From assembly GCA_036374175.1 (NCBI GenBank), contig DASUUH010000008.1, positions 1 to 58,031 on the forward strand: a DNA stretch of 58,031 nt, given 5' to 3'. The notes under the pieces were generated by a model. That model made no database searches. It saw only the letters and a list, made by a program, of their open reading frames with translations, and was not told the DNA's origin. The stretch comes from JASLBX01 sp036374175 (lineage in GTDB: Bacteria; Actinomycetota; Actinomycetes; Jiangellales; Jiangellaceae). A program made the translations under genes and the position numbers. This document shows positions 50,571 through 58,031 of the stretch, in pieces (the stretch's first letter is position 1; each line of letters starts with the position of its first letter).

Positions 50571-50742
50571 TGCATCCCCCCATCAGGCAATGCCTGCGGC
50601 GACCCCCGTAGCTCCCGTCGCGGCACTGACACGATCGACACGGCATCGGTACGCACACTTTAGTCGACCCAGCACGACATGTTTCTTCCCATTTGACCGA
50701 CGTGGCAGGATCTCAGGTCGCGGGTGAGAGGAGCTGTTACCC

Positions 50743-51138
50743 ATGACCAGGTACGTGGTATGCCCAGCTGTCGCGATCCGGCTGGCGGACGAGCAGGCGC
50801 GGATCCGGGCCGAACATCAGATCCTGGCTCCGACCCTGCTCCGGTCCCAGCTGCTGTCGCTGCTCTATCAGTCTGTGCGCCGCGGTGAGCTGACAAAAGG
50901 GGATGCCGACCGGCGGCTCGACTACGTGCGAGGGTTGCGCATCCGACTGCTAGGGGACCGCGTCCTTCAGAACGTGGCCTGGAAGGTCGCCGACCACCTC
51001 GGGTGGGCCGACACCTTCGACGCCGAGTACATCGCCTTGACCCAGCTTCAGGCGGACGCTTTGATCACGCTGGACGCGCAACTCGCGCGTGCCGCGAAGG
51101 ACCTCGTGGCGGTAGCGCCGATCGAGGCGTTGTCCTGA
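50743..51138 (+). CDS. PIN-domain (VapC-like) protein lacking part of the acidic site
   Basis: A 131-residue PIN-like protein of an actinobacterial VapC type. It keeps HQILAPTLLRSQLLSLLYQS, GLRIRLLGDRVLQ, the TFDAEYIALTQ motif with its Asp, and DALITLDAQLARAA with the last Asp. The first conserved Asp (after the opening VV strand) is Cys7 here (YVVCPAVAIRL), and the second acidic position is Gln (RSQLL). RNase activity may thus be reduced or lost. No antitoxin gene is adjacent on either side, so it may not be a classical toxin-antitoxin pair. The ribosome site is GAGAGGAG. Confidence 0.8.
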   Translation: MTRYVVCPAVAIRLADEQARIRAEHQILAPTLLRSQLLSLLYQSVRRGELTKGDADRRLDYVRGLRIRLLGDRVLQNVAWKVADHLGWADTFDAEYIALTQLQADALITLDAQLARAAKDLVAVAPIEALS

Positions 51139-51165
51139 ACCGGAGCGGTATCGACCCCGGCGACG

Positions 51166-51369
51166 CTACTCCGACGGCTCAGGGACGGTGCACTCCTCGA
51201 CCTTGGGATTGACGCCGACATAGTTGAGTGGCCCCGCGATGATGGTCACGGCAATTGTGCTGGCCCGCTCACAGTCGGGGTTGTCGCCACCTTCGAAATA
51301 GTCCCGCTGCCAGGCAGCAAGGACGCCGATGAGTAACCAGATTGCGATGATCACGCTTCCGATTCGCAT
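51166..51369 (-). CDS. Small conserved actinobacterial membrane protein
   Basis: A 67-residue protein with one N-terminal helix (IGSVIIAIWLLIGVLAAW) followed by QRDYFEGGDNPDCERA and a short second hydrophobic part (STIAVTIIAGPLNYVGV). Similar small proteins are common in streptomycetes and relatives; I know of no function. The ATG at 51369 has a GGGAGG ribosome site. It is convergent with the PIN-domain gene. Confidence 0.72.
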   Translation of the reverse strand: MRIGSVIIAIWLLIGVLAAWQRDYFEGGDNPDCERASTIAVTIIAGPLNYVGVNPKVEECTVPEPSE

Positions 51370-51509
51370 GGTTTCCTCCCGGCCTCGGCTTACCCGCCTG
51401 ATCACCTCGCAAACCGCGCAGATCAGGCGCCGCGCCTTGACGTAGGCCGGATCTCGACGAAGGCTGGGGAGACGTCATCAACCGACCCCGTGATCGTTGG
51501 AGGCAGCCC

Positions 51510-53306
51510 ATGACCTTGAACCGGATCCGACGTCGAAGGCTCGCCGTCCTGCCGGCCGTTGCTGCTGTGGTTGCGCTAGGTCTCGTCCAGCCCACAGCCA
51601 CGCAGGCCCTGCCACGCGAGGTGGACAAGCAACCGACAGCGACTGGTTTGGGGGGTGCCGTCGCGTCACTCGATCCGTACGGAGCTAACGCCGGGCTCGA
51701 GATCCTCCGCCGGGGCGGTAATGCGGTGGACGCAGCGGTTGCCGCGGCCGCGACGCTCGGCGTCACCCGTCCCTACGACGGGAGCATCGGTGGCGGCGGC
51801 TTCATGGTGATCTATTCGGCCGACACCGGCGAGGTCACCACCATCGACTCGCGTGAGCAAGCGCCGGCGGCGATGGAACCGGACGTCTTTCTCGAGAACG
51901 GCCAGGTGATTCCATTCCAGGAACGACGGGTCTCAGGTCTCTCCATCGGCATCCCCGGCACTCTCCGCGGCTGGGAGTACGCGCTGTCCGAATACGGCAC
52001 GATGCCGATGCATCGGGTGCTTCAGCCGGCAATCACGATCGCGCAGCGCGGCTTCCTGGTCGACGAGCAGTACCAGAGCCGGACGGAGGACAATCTGGCG
52101 ATCCTGCGCGACTTCACGTCCAGCCGCGACACGTTCCTCGTCGATGGCGAAGCGCCCCAGGTCGGGACGATCTTCCGCAACCGTGAACTGGCGAACACCT
52201 ACAAGATGATCGCCAAGCAAGGAACATCCGTCTTCTATGAAGGCGAGATTGCGGAGGCCATCGCCGATACGGTCACCGATCCGCCCGTTGTGCCCGGCGC
52301 TACCCGCAACGTCCGTCCCGGCGAGATGACGGTCGCCGACCTGGCCGGTTACGAGGCCATCGAGCGGCCGCCGACACAGATCAACTACCGCGGCTTCGAG
52401 GTGTTCGGCATGGGCCCGCCGTCAAGTGGCGGTTCGACAGTTGGTGAGGCGCTGAACATTCTCGAGGGCTTCGACGTCGGTGGCGTGGCCCGCGAAGAGG
52501 CACTGCACCTGCTGATCGAGAGCTCGGCGCTGGCCTTCGCGGACCGGAATGCGTACCTCGGTGACAGCGATTTCATCGACGTCCCGCTGGCCGGTCTGCT
52601 GTCGGACGAGTTCGCCGACGTGCGCAGGGAGCTGATCGGCGACACCGCCGGCGCCAAACCCTTCCCGCCCGGCGATCCGTGGCCCTTCAACGGCGGCGGA
52701 TTGGGTGCGCTAGCCGGTGCAACCGGGGGAGCGGCCGATGGGTCGACCACCCACCTGACGGTCGCCGACCGGTACGGCAACGTCGTGAGCTACACGTTCA
52801 CGATCGAGCAGATCGCCGGGAGTGGCATAGCCGTGCCTGGATACGGGTTCCTGCTCAATAACGAGCTGACGGATTTCGACACCAATCCAGAACACCCGGC
52901 CAATGCTCCGGCAGGCGGTAAGCGTCCGCGCAGCAGCATGAGCCCGACAATCGTGCTGGACGCCGAGGGCCAGCCGTTCGCCGCGTTCGGCTCGCCCGGT
53001 GGCGCGCGGATCATCTCGACCGTCCTACAGATTGCGGTGAACATGATCGACTTCGGCATGACACTGCCGGAGGCGATCGCGGCACCGCGGGTGTCGAACC
53101 TCAACGGGCCGACGACCGGGGCGGAGCCCGCGTTCCTCGCCACACCGGAAGCCGCGGCACTGATGGCTCGCGGTCACCAGTTCGCCTCGCTGGCAACGAT
53201 CGGCAACGCCACGGGTGTGGCGTTCCTGCCGGATGGCCGGATGCAGGCGGCGGCTGAACCCGAGCGTCTGGGTGGTGGCAGCGCCGTCGTCCTCCGCCCG
53301 TCTTAA
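51510..53306 (+). CDS. ggt: Secreted gamma-glutamyltransferase
   Basis: A 598-residue gamma-glutamyltransferase precursor. The signal peptide (VLPAVAAVVALGLVQPTATQ) is followed by the large subunit with ASLDPYGANAGLEILRRGGN and the GGGGFMVIY loop, then the autocleavage point DGSTTHLTVAD. Thr413 becomes the N-terminal nucleophile of the small subunit. Later motifs include GSGIAVPGYGFLLNNEL, PRSSMSPTIV and GSPGGARIIST. It hydrolyses or transfers gamma-glutamyl groups from glutathione and related peptides outside the cell. A clear hairpin terminates the gene. It is a single-gene transcript. Confidence 0.94.
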   Translation: MTLNRIRRRRLAVLPAVAAVVALGLVQPTATQALPREVDKQPTATGLGGAVASLDPYGANAGLEILRRGGNAVDAAVAAAATLGVTRPYDGSIGGGGFMVIYSADTGEVTTIDSREQAPAAMEPDVFLENGQVIPFQERRVSGLSIGIPGTLRGWEYALSEYGTMPMHRVLQPAITIAQRGFLVDEQYQSRTEDNLAILRDFTSSRDTFLVDGEAPQVGTIFRNRELANTYKMIAKQGTSVFYEGEIAEAIADTVTDPPVVPGATRNVRPGEMTVADLAGYEAIERPPTQINYRGFEVFGMGPPSSGGSTVGEALNILEGFDVGGVAREEALHLLIESSALAFADRNAYLGDSDFIDVPLAGLLSDEFADVRRELIGDTAGAKPFPPGDPWPFNGGGLGALAGATGGAADGSTTHLTVADRYGNVVSYTFTIEQIAGSGIAVPGYGFLLNNELTDFDTNPEHPANAPAGGKRPRSSMSPTIVLDAEGQPFAAFGSPGGARIISTVLQIAVNMIDFGMTLPEAIAAPRVSNLNGPTTGAEPAFLATPEAAALMARGHQFASLATIGNATGVAFLPDGRMQAAAEPERLGGGSAVVLRPS

Positions 53307-53315
53307 TCTGATGAT

Positions 53316-53356
53316 CATCGGCACTTTCCGGGTCATGTAGCCGGAAAGTGCCGATG
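53316..53356 (+). terminator. Stem-loop terminator after ggt
   Basis: CATCGGCACTTTCCGG (53316-53331) pairs perfectly with 53341-53356 around a nine-base loop, ten bases after the ggt stop codon. A likely intrinsic-style terminator without a T-tract. Confidence 0.75.
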
Positions 53357-53455
53357 AATCACCGGAGGGGAAGTGGCGGTGGCGTCGTGTCGCCGTCGCT
53401 GTCAACCACACCAACGTGCGGCGGTACTGACGCTTCACGTTGCCGCCTCCCATCG

Positions 53456-53469
53456 CGATAACGTTGTCA
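53456..53469. promoter_or_regulatory. LacI-type operator upstream of lacI-like gene
   Basis: CGATAACGTTGTCA is a near-perfect palindrome around AACGTT, with the CG centre typical of LacI-family operators. It lies about 60 bases before the regulator start, so autoregulation is likely. It closely resembles the site at 55595-55608. Confidence 0.6.
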
Positions 53470-53528
53470 CTGGCAACGTATCGTTCGATGTGCCTCTATC
53501 TGAGATGCGTACAGGGGGGAGGGTGACG

Positions 53529-54554
53529 GTGAGCGAGAACGCTCGTCGGCGCGGCGGCAGCCGTCCGACGATGAACGACGTCGCACGCCTGGCCGGCGTT
53601 GGCCTCAAGACGGTCTCGCGAGTCGTCAACGGCGAGCCGCGAGTGAGCAAGGCAATGGCAGAACGCGTGCGTGCGGCCATCGAGGAGCTGGGCTACAGCC
53701 CGCACGAGGGCGCCCGCCTGCTCCGCAGGGGGCAGACGGCGTGCATCGGACTGTTGGTCGAAGACGTCGCCAACCCGTTCTACTCGGCACTCGCCGGTGC
53801 GGTGGAACGAGCGGCGAGGGCGAACAACTTCCTGCTGTTCACCGCCTCGTCAGAGGAGGACGCCGAGCAGGAGCGCGAACTGGCCCTGGCCTTCTGCGCC
53901 CGCCGGGTCGACGGGCTCGTGATCGTCCCCGCTGCCGCGGCAGACCACCGGTACCTGAAGCCCGAGATCGATGCCGGTGTGGTCGCCGTCTTCGTCGACC
54001 GTCCCGCTGTCGGCATCGCGGCCGATGCTGTGCTTACCGACAACGCCGGCGGAACCCGCGCCGCGGTGACTCATCTACTCCAGCAGGGGCATCACCGGAT
54101 CGGGTACATCGGAGATGCGGCCGAGATCTTCACGGCCGCCGAACGGCTGCGCGGATACGGAGACGAACTGCTTGCGTCGGGCTTGCCGTTCGACGAGTCG
54201 CTAGTTGCCATGGGGCATCCTGAACCGCAGTCCGTGCGCACGGCCCTGGACAGAATGTTGGCCGGCCCCGCGCCCGTCACAGCGCTGATAGCTGGAAACA
54301 ACCGCACTACCGTGACGGTCCTGCGCGACCTGTCGACGCGCCCCCAGCGACTGGCACTTGTGGGCTTCGACGACTTCGAGCTGGCCGACCTGCTCAGCCC
54401 AGGAATTACCGTCATCGCGCATGATCCCGCTGCGCTCGGAAAAACATCCGCCGACCTGCTGTTCCGCCGGTTGCAGGGCTACCAGGGCCCGGTGCAGACG
54501 ATCGAGATCGCGACCCGGCTGGTTCCACGCGGCTCCGGCGAGATAACGCCATGA
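53529..54554 (+). CDS. LacI-family transcriptional regulator
   Basis: A 341-residue repressor. The N-terminal helix-turn-helix reads TMNDVARLAGVGLKTVSRVV with hinge VSKAMAERVRAAIEELGY, followed by a periplasmic-binding-protein-like sensor domain (CIGLLVEDVANPFYSALAGA, RVDGLVIVPAA, VFVDRPAVGI, RIGYIGDAAEIFTAAERLRG, LVGFDDFELADLLSPGITV). The GTG at 53529 was chosen because GGGGGGAGG lies about six bases upstream. It overlaps the ROK kinase gene by four bases. Operator-like palindromes upstream of it and of the binding-protein gene make it the probable regulator of this sugar-uptake locus. Confidence 0.92.
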   Translation: MSENARRRGGSRPTMNDVARLAGVGLKTVSRVVNGEPRVSKAMAERVRAAIEELGYSPHEGARLLRRGQTACIGLLVEDVANPFYSALAGAVERAARANNFLLFTASSEEDAEQERELALAFCARRVDGLVIVPAAAADHRYLKPEIDAGVVAVFVDRPAVGIAADAVLTDNAGGTRAAVTHLLQQGHHRIGYIGDAAEIFTAAERLRGYGDELLASGLPFDESLVAMGHPEPQSVRTALDRMLAGPAPVTALIAGNNRTTVTVLRDLSTRPQRLALVGFDDFELADLLSPGITVIAHDPAALGKTSADLLFRRLQGYQGPVQTIEIATRLVPRGSGEITP

Positions 54555-55552
54555 CGACTCGGCCCGGCGCGCGCAGCTTAAGTGCGTCCATCGAGGTCGA
54601 GGCCGCCAAGCCGGCGCTGGTTGCCAGTGTCGAGGCCGGTGGTACCAAGTTTGTCTGCGCGATCGGCACCAGGCCGGACGACGTGCACGCCACCACGTCC
54701 TTCGCCACCACGTCTCCGGAGGAGTCGCTGGGCCAGGCCGTCACCTTCATCCAGGGCCACCAGCGTCGCACCGGTGCCGAGGTGGCGGCAGTGGGCATTG
54801 CCTGCTTCGGCCCACTGGACCTGCGCGAGGGGTCGGCGACCTACGGGCACGTAACCTCCACTCCAAAACCCGGCTGGACGAACACCGATGTCGTCGGCGC
54901 TTTCAGCAACGCCTTCGACGTGCCGGTGGGATTCGACACGGACGTCAATGGCGCTGCGCTCGCTGAGAGCCGGTGGGGCGCCGGACGAGGCCTCGACCCG
55001 GTGATCTATGTGACGGTCGGCACTGGGATCGGCGGAGGGGCGATGGTCAATGGCGGGCTCCTACATGGTTTGGTGCACCCTGAGATGGGCCACCTGCCGG
55101 TGCGCCGCCATCCAGCCGACCCGTTCGAAGGTGTGTGTCCCTACCACGGGGACTGTTTGGAAGGCCTCGCGTCGGGGCCGGCCATTCAAGCCCGGTGGCG
55201 CCGGACACCTCGGGAGCTCGGCCCGGTGCGTGACGAGGCCGTCGCGCTGGAGGCCTGGTACCTCGCACAGTTGGCGACGACGCTGGCCTATGTGCTGTCG
55301 CCGGAGTTGATCATCTTTGGCGGTGGTGTGCTGAATTTGACCGGACTGCTCTCCGCCATCCGAACCCAGACCGGGGCGCTCCTGAATGGCTACCTCGGCA
55401 CTGCAGTGGCCGGCAATCAGATGGACAGCTACGTCGTCGCACCGGGGCTCGGGGACCGATCGGGGGTTTTGGGTGGCATTGCGCTTGCCCAGCGGGCGGT
55501 TCACGGAACGGGCAGGTCACGAATGGGTCACGTCACTGCGGAGGATCCTTGA
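54551..55552 (+). CDS. ROK-family sugar kinase (fructokinase-like)
   Basis: A 333-residue ROK kinase. The ATP-binding DxGxT-like motif is SVEAGGTKFVCAIG. PLDLREGSATYGHVTSTPKP and FDTDVNGAALAESRWG hold the catalytic Asp, VTVGTGIGGGAMVNG follows, and the zinc-binding motif GVCPYHGDCLEGLASGPA is typical of ScrK/YdhR-type fructokinases. It phosphorylates fructose or another hexose taken up by the adjacent transporter. The ATG overlaps the LacI stop (ATGA), so the regulator and kinase are coupled. Confidence 0.92.
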   Translation: MTTRPGARSLSASIEVEAAKPALVASVEAGGTKFVCAIGTRPDDVHATTSFATTSPEESLGQAVTFIQGHQRRTGAEVAAVGIACFGPLDLREGSATYGHVTSTPKPGWTNTDVVGAFSNAFDVPVGFDTDVNGAALAESRWGAGRGLDPVIYVTVGTGIGGGAMVNGGLLHGLVHPEMGHLPVRRHPADPFEGVCPYHGDCLEGLASGPAIQARWRRTPRELGPVRDEAVALEAWYLAQLATTLAYVLSPELIIFGGGVLNLTGLLSAIRTQTGALLNGYLGTAVAGNQMDSYVVAPGLGDRSGVLGGIALAQRAVHGTGRSRMGHVTAEDP

Positions 55553-55594
55553 CGGCACTTCTGTCGAGGGCTGCAATTGGTCACGTGGCATCGG

Positions 55595-55608
55595 TGACAA
55601 CGCTGTCA
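55595..55608. promoter_or_regulatory. LacI-type operator upstream of sugar-binding protein gene
   Basis: TGACAACGCTGTCA has 12 of 14 bases in perfect dyad symmetry and matches the site at 53456-53469. It lies about 80 bases before the binding-protein gene and downstream of the kinase gene, where the transporter promoter is expected. Confidence 0.65.
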
Positions 55609-55688
55609 TACCTTACGGCCCTAGGCGCTCTAAGCAGATTCGAGGCGTACTAGAAGAACCAATGTGGGTTCCAGATAGGAGAGACACA

Positions 55689-57014
55689 ATGTCGTGGATT
55701 CGACGAAGGAGCCGGGCGATCGCGCCGGCAGCGGTGATTGCAGCAGCGTCGCTCATATTCGCCGCGTGCGGCGGTGACGACGACGACGGTGGCGATAACG
55801 GAGAGGGTGCCCAAGAGGTTCCGACCGAAGAGGCCAGCGGTGAACTCGAGTTCTTCTCGTGGTGGACCGGTGGCGGTGACTCCGAAGGTAAGGAGGCGCT
55901 GCTGGAACTGTTCCAGGAGCAGTATCCAGAGGTCGAGATCATCGACGCGGCGGTCGCCGGTGGTGCCGGAACGAACGCGCAGGCGGTTCTCGCCTCGCGC
56001 CTTGGTTCCGGTGACCCGCCAGACTCGTACCAGCGGCACGCCGGCGCGGAGCTGCTGTCCGATATCCAGGATGACTTCATCGAGGACATCAGCTGGCTCT
56101 TCGAGGAGGAGGGCTGGATGGATGTGTATCCCGAGTCGCTGCTCGAGCAGATCACCGTCGACGGTGCGATCTACTCCGTGCCGGTCAACATCCACCGGTC
56201 GAACCTGATCTGGTGGAACCCGGACGTGCTGGCCGAGGCGGGAATCGATGGTCCGCCGGCGAGTTGGGATGAGTTCTTGACTCAGGCCGAAGCGCTCGAG
56301 TCGGCCGGCAAGACTCCGCTGACGGTCGGCCCGCTGTGGACGCAGGAGCACCTCCTTGAGAACGTGCTGCTCGGCGAACTCGGCCCGGATGCCTACGCGG
56401 GGCTGTGGACCGATGACACCGACTGGGAGTCGCAGGAGGTTATCTCTGCGCTGGACATGTTCACCCAGGTGCTGGAGCACTCCAACATCGGTCAGGCAGC
56501 CGCTGACTGGCAGCCGGCCATCGACCCGATCGTGGACGGCGACGCCGCCTACAACGTGATGGGCGACTGGGCGTGGGCGTACTTCGAGACGGTGCAGGGC
56601 CTGGCTTTCGAGGAGGGCTACGGCGTCACTGCGTCGCCGGGCACCGAGGGAGTGTTCAACTGGCTGTCCGACAGCTTCACCCTGCCGCTCGACGCGCCGC
56701 ACCGCGACAACGCGATCAGGTGGCTGCAGCTGGCCGGCTCGCAGGAGGGTCAGGACACATTCAACCCGGTCAAGGGCTCGATCCCGGCGCGGACCGACGG
56801 GGACGAGTCACTTTACACGGGCTACTTCGAGATGCCGTTCCAGGACTGGAGCGACGACAGCGTCGGCAAGGTCGGCTCGCTGGCGCACGGCGCGGTTGCC
56901 GACAACGCGTGGAAGTCTGAGATCGACTCCGCGCTCCAGGAGTTCGTCGGCAGCGGCGACTCGGCGGCGTTCGCCTCGGCCGTGGTGCAGGCCCGCGAGA
57001 ACACCATGCAGTAA
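55689..57014 (+). CDS. Sugar ABC transporter substrate-binding lipoprotein
   Basis: A 441-residue extracellular solute-binding protein of the carbohydrate type (SBP family 1). A lipoprotein signal (PAAVIAAASLIFAACGG) ends in the lipid-anchored Cys, followed by an acidic linker. The mature part begins ASGELEFFSWWTGGGDSEGK and contains sugar-type features: aromatic residues likely to stack on sugar rings (WWTGG, GDWAWAYFETV) and the hinge LIWWNPDVLAEAGI. It delivers sugar to the permeases encoded next. Transcription is probably controlled by the LacI repressor at the operator 55595-55608. A hairpin follows the stop codon. Confidence 0.92.
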   Translation: MSWIRRRSRAIAPAAVIAAASLIFAACGGDDDDGGDNGEGAQEVPTEEASGELEFFSWWTGGGDSEGKEALLELFQEQYPEVEIIDAAVAGGAGTNAQAVLASRLGSGDPPDSYQRHAGAELLSDIQDDFIEDISWLFEEEGWMDVYPESLLEQITVDGAIYSVPVNIHRSNLIWWNPDVLAEAGIDGPPASWDEFLTQAEALESAGKTPLTVGPLWTQEHLLENVLLGELGPDAYAGLWTDDTDWESQEVISALDMFTQVLEHSNIGQAAADWQPAIDPIVDGDAAYNVMGDWAWAYFETVQGLAFEEGYGVTASPGTEGVFNWLSDSFTLPLDAPHRDNAIRWLQLAGSQEGQDTFNPVKGSIPARTDGDESLYTGYFEMPFQDWSDDSVGKVGSLAHGAVADNAWKSEIDSALQEFVGSGDSAAFASAVVQARENTMQ

Positions 57015-57030
57015 GCGTTCGGCGCCTACG

Positions 57031-57066
57031 GTCCCCTCCCCGCCTTACATATCGCGGGGAGGGGAC
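57031..57066 (+). terminator. Strong hairpin between binding-protein and permease genes
   Basis: GTCCCCTCCCCGC (57031-57043) pairs perfectly with 57054-57066 around a ten-base loop. In binding-protein operons such hairpins often stabilise or partly terminate the upstream message, giving more binding protein than permease. Confidence 0.75.
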
Positions 57067-57097
57067 TCATACTGAGTCCCGGCGGAGGAGGTGGCGG

Positions 57098-57988
57098 ATG
57101 TACCGGTTGAGAAGGTGGGGACCAGCAGTTCTGCTGATCTTGCCGTCGTTGCTCGCCATCGGCGTGTTCGTCTACGGGTTCCTGGGCTGGAACGTCACCG
57201 TATCGACGAGTGACTGGACAGGTCTTCGACCCTCCTACGGCAATGTCGGACTCGAGAACTACTCCAGGCTCGCCGAGGACGGGCGGTTCCTCAACAGCGT
57301 TAACAACGTCATCGTGTTCACGATCGTGTTCGTCGGCGGCACGCTACTGGTCGGGTTCGGGCTCGCCTACCTGCTGGAACGGCCCATCCGTGGGGACGGG
57401 TTCTTCCGTGCTGTCTTCCTGTTCCCGATGGCGATCTCGCTTATCGCAGTGGGCATCATCTGGCGCTGGTTGCTAAACAATTCGACGGGTAATCAGCAGA
57501 CTGGGTTGAACCGCTTATTCAGCTCAATGGGCCTGGACTTCCTCGTCAATGACTGGTTCAAAGCCAGCCAGCCATTTGCGGTGATGGCCGTCGCGCTCGC
57601 AGCTGGATGGGCGCTCGCAGGGTACATCATGGCGCTGTTCGTAGCCGGAATGCGCGGGGTTTCAGAGGACCTGCGTGAAGCAGCACGGGTGGACGGCGCG
57701 AGCGAGCGCCGCGTCTTCTGGCACGTGGTGCGGCCGATGCTGCTCGGCGTCCTGATGAGTGCGGTGGTCATCCTTATCCACATCTCCTTCAAGACGTTCG
57801 ACCTCATCTTCGCGATGGACCCGCAAGGCCGCCGGATCGAGATGCCCGCCATCTATATGTGGTTCACGACGTTCGACGGATTTAACTTCAACCGTGGTGC
57901 GGCCATCGCGACGCTGCTCATGGTGGGTGTCTCGCTCGTGATCGTTCCGTACATCGTCTACTCGATGCGCGCGGAGAGGCGGCAATGA
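57098..57988 (+). CDS. Carbohydrate ABC transporter permease (MalF/UgpA type)
   Basis: A 296-residue permease with six membrane helices, starting with GPAVLLILPSLLAIGVFVYG. The cytoplasmic EAA loop that contacts the ATPase is GVSEDLREAARVDGASERRV followed by FWHVVRPML. Typical ribosome site GGAGGAGG before the ATG. It is downstream of the sugar-binding protein and overlaps the next permease start by four bases (ATGA). Together with the LacI regulator and ROK kinase it forms a sugar-uptake locus. Confidence 0.92.
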   Translation: MYRLRRWGPAVLLILPSLLAIGVFVYGFLGWNVTVSTSDWTGLRPSYGNVGLENYSRLAEDGRFLNSVNNVIVFTIVFVGGTLLVGFGLAYLLERPIRGDGFFRAVFLFPMAISLIAVGIIWRWLLNNSTGNQQTGLNRLFSSMGLDFLVNDWFKASQPFAVMAVALAAGWALAGYIMALFVAGMRGVSEDLREAARVDGASERRVFWHVVRPMLLGVLMSAVVILIHISFKTFDLIFAMDPQGRRIEMPAIYMWFTTFDGFNFNRGAAIATLLMVGVSLVIVPYIVYSMRAERRQ

Positions 57989-58031
57989 GCACTCAGGCGG
58001 ACACGCCGCGGGACCTGCGGATTCGATCTCG
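57985..58031 (+). CDS. Start of second ABC permease gene, cut by window end
   Basis: An ATG overlapping the stop of the first permease gene opens a frame (MSTQADTPRDLRIRS) that runs to the window end. Only the polar N-terminus is visible. From gene order in sugar ABC operons it should be the MalG/UgpE-type permease; the sequence itself cannot confirm this. Confidence 0.55.
   Translation, partial: MSTQADTPRDLRIRS

Noticed and set aside
49494..51138. DUF2235 hydrolase and PIN protein as a toxin-antitoxin or effector-immunity pair
   Set aside because: The two genes are divergent with separate promoters, and neither resembles a known partner of the other.

Overview
The window is high-GC, densely packed bacterial DNA from an actinomycete. 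The main evidence is frequent GTG starts, NarL-type histidine kinase/regulator pairs, MMPL transporters, a Trypco1-like (CU044_2847) protein, a PGM1-type ATP-grasp ligase, a maltokinase N-cap (CG0192-like) protein and an F420-type PPOX oxidoreductase. The overall style would fit Jiangellaceae or a related soil or rhizosphere group, but that placement is a guess from content, not a computed classification. No rRNA, tRNA, CRISPR array, transposase or integrase was seen.

Layout. 1-10.2 kb: start of an exported M1 peptidase-like gene (cut by the window edge, apparently frameshifted), a redoxin/DsbD-N pair, a TPR-LuxR regulator, small GYD and SRPBCC proteins, a DapB paralogue, and an MMPL exporter divergent from a NarL-type two-component system. 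10.27-14.29 kb: a roughly 4 kb, visibly more A+T-rich island bracketed by a 25-bp direct repeat with one mismatch. It carries a Trypco1-like gene facing a coupled operon of a small membrane protein, a methyltransferase and a PGM1-type ATP-grasp ligase, and its right edge lies in a VOC-protein relic. 14.5-22.8 kb: housekeeping and regulatory genes, including an App1-type phosphatase, a sigma factor fused to its own zinc anti-sigma domain, a TetR gene next to a perfect 28-bp palindrome, and a decayed class IV aminotransferase.

22.9-29.4 kb: a tight co-directional cluster of a tiny acidic protein, an endolysin-like amidase, a four-helix membrane protein with a long acidic tail, a CHAP/NlpC-like hydrolase, a patatin-like phospholipase and a second membrane protein. 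Three enzyme types able to attack the cell envelope sit together, none with a visible signal peptide, so this is my first candidate for an undescribed system. 29.4-41.3 kb: an SDR, a very large secreted M36 metallopeptidase, a second NarL-type pair divergent from a UbiA prenyltransferase, and two alpha/beta hydrolases, one fused to a LuxR DNA-binding domain.

41.3-46.9 kb: a third NarL-type pair divergent from a second MMPL exporter. The upstream regions of the exporter and of the following membrane gene share a duplicated block of about 100 bp with a palindrome, which suggests one regulon. 46.9-58 kb: PPOX, ScyD-like, GDSL, DUF2235 and PIN proteins, a gamma-glutamyltransferase, and then a sugar-uptake locus (LacI regulator, ROK kinase, binding protein, permease, start of a second permease). 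Two LacI-type operator palindromes flank the regulator/kinase pair.
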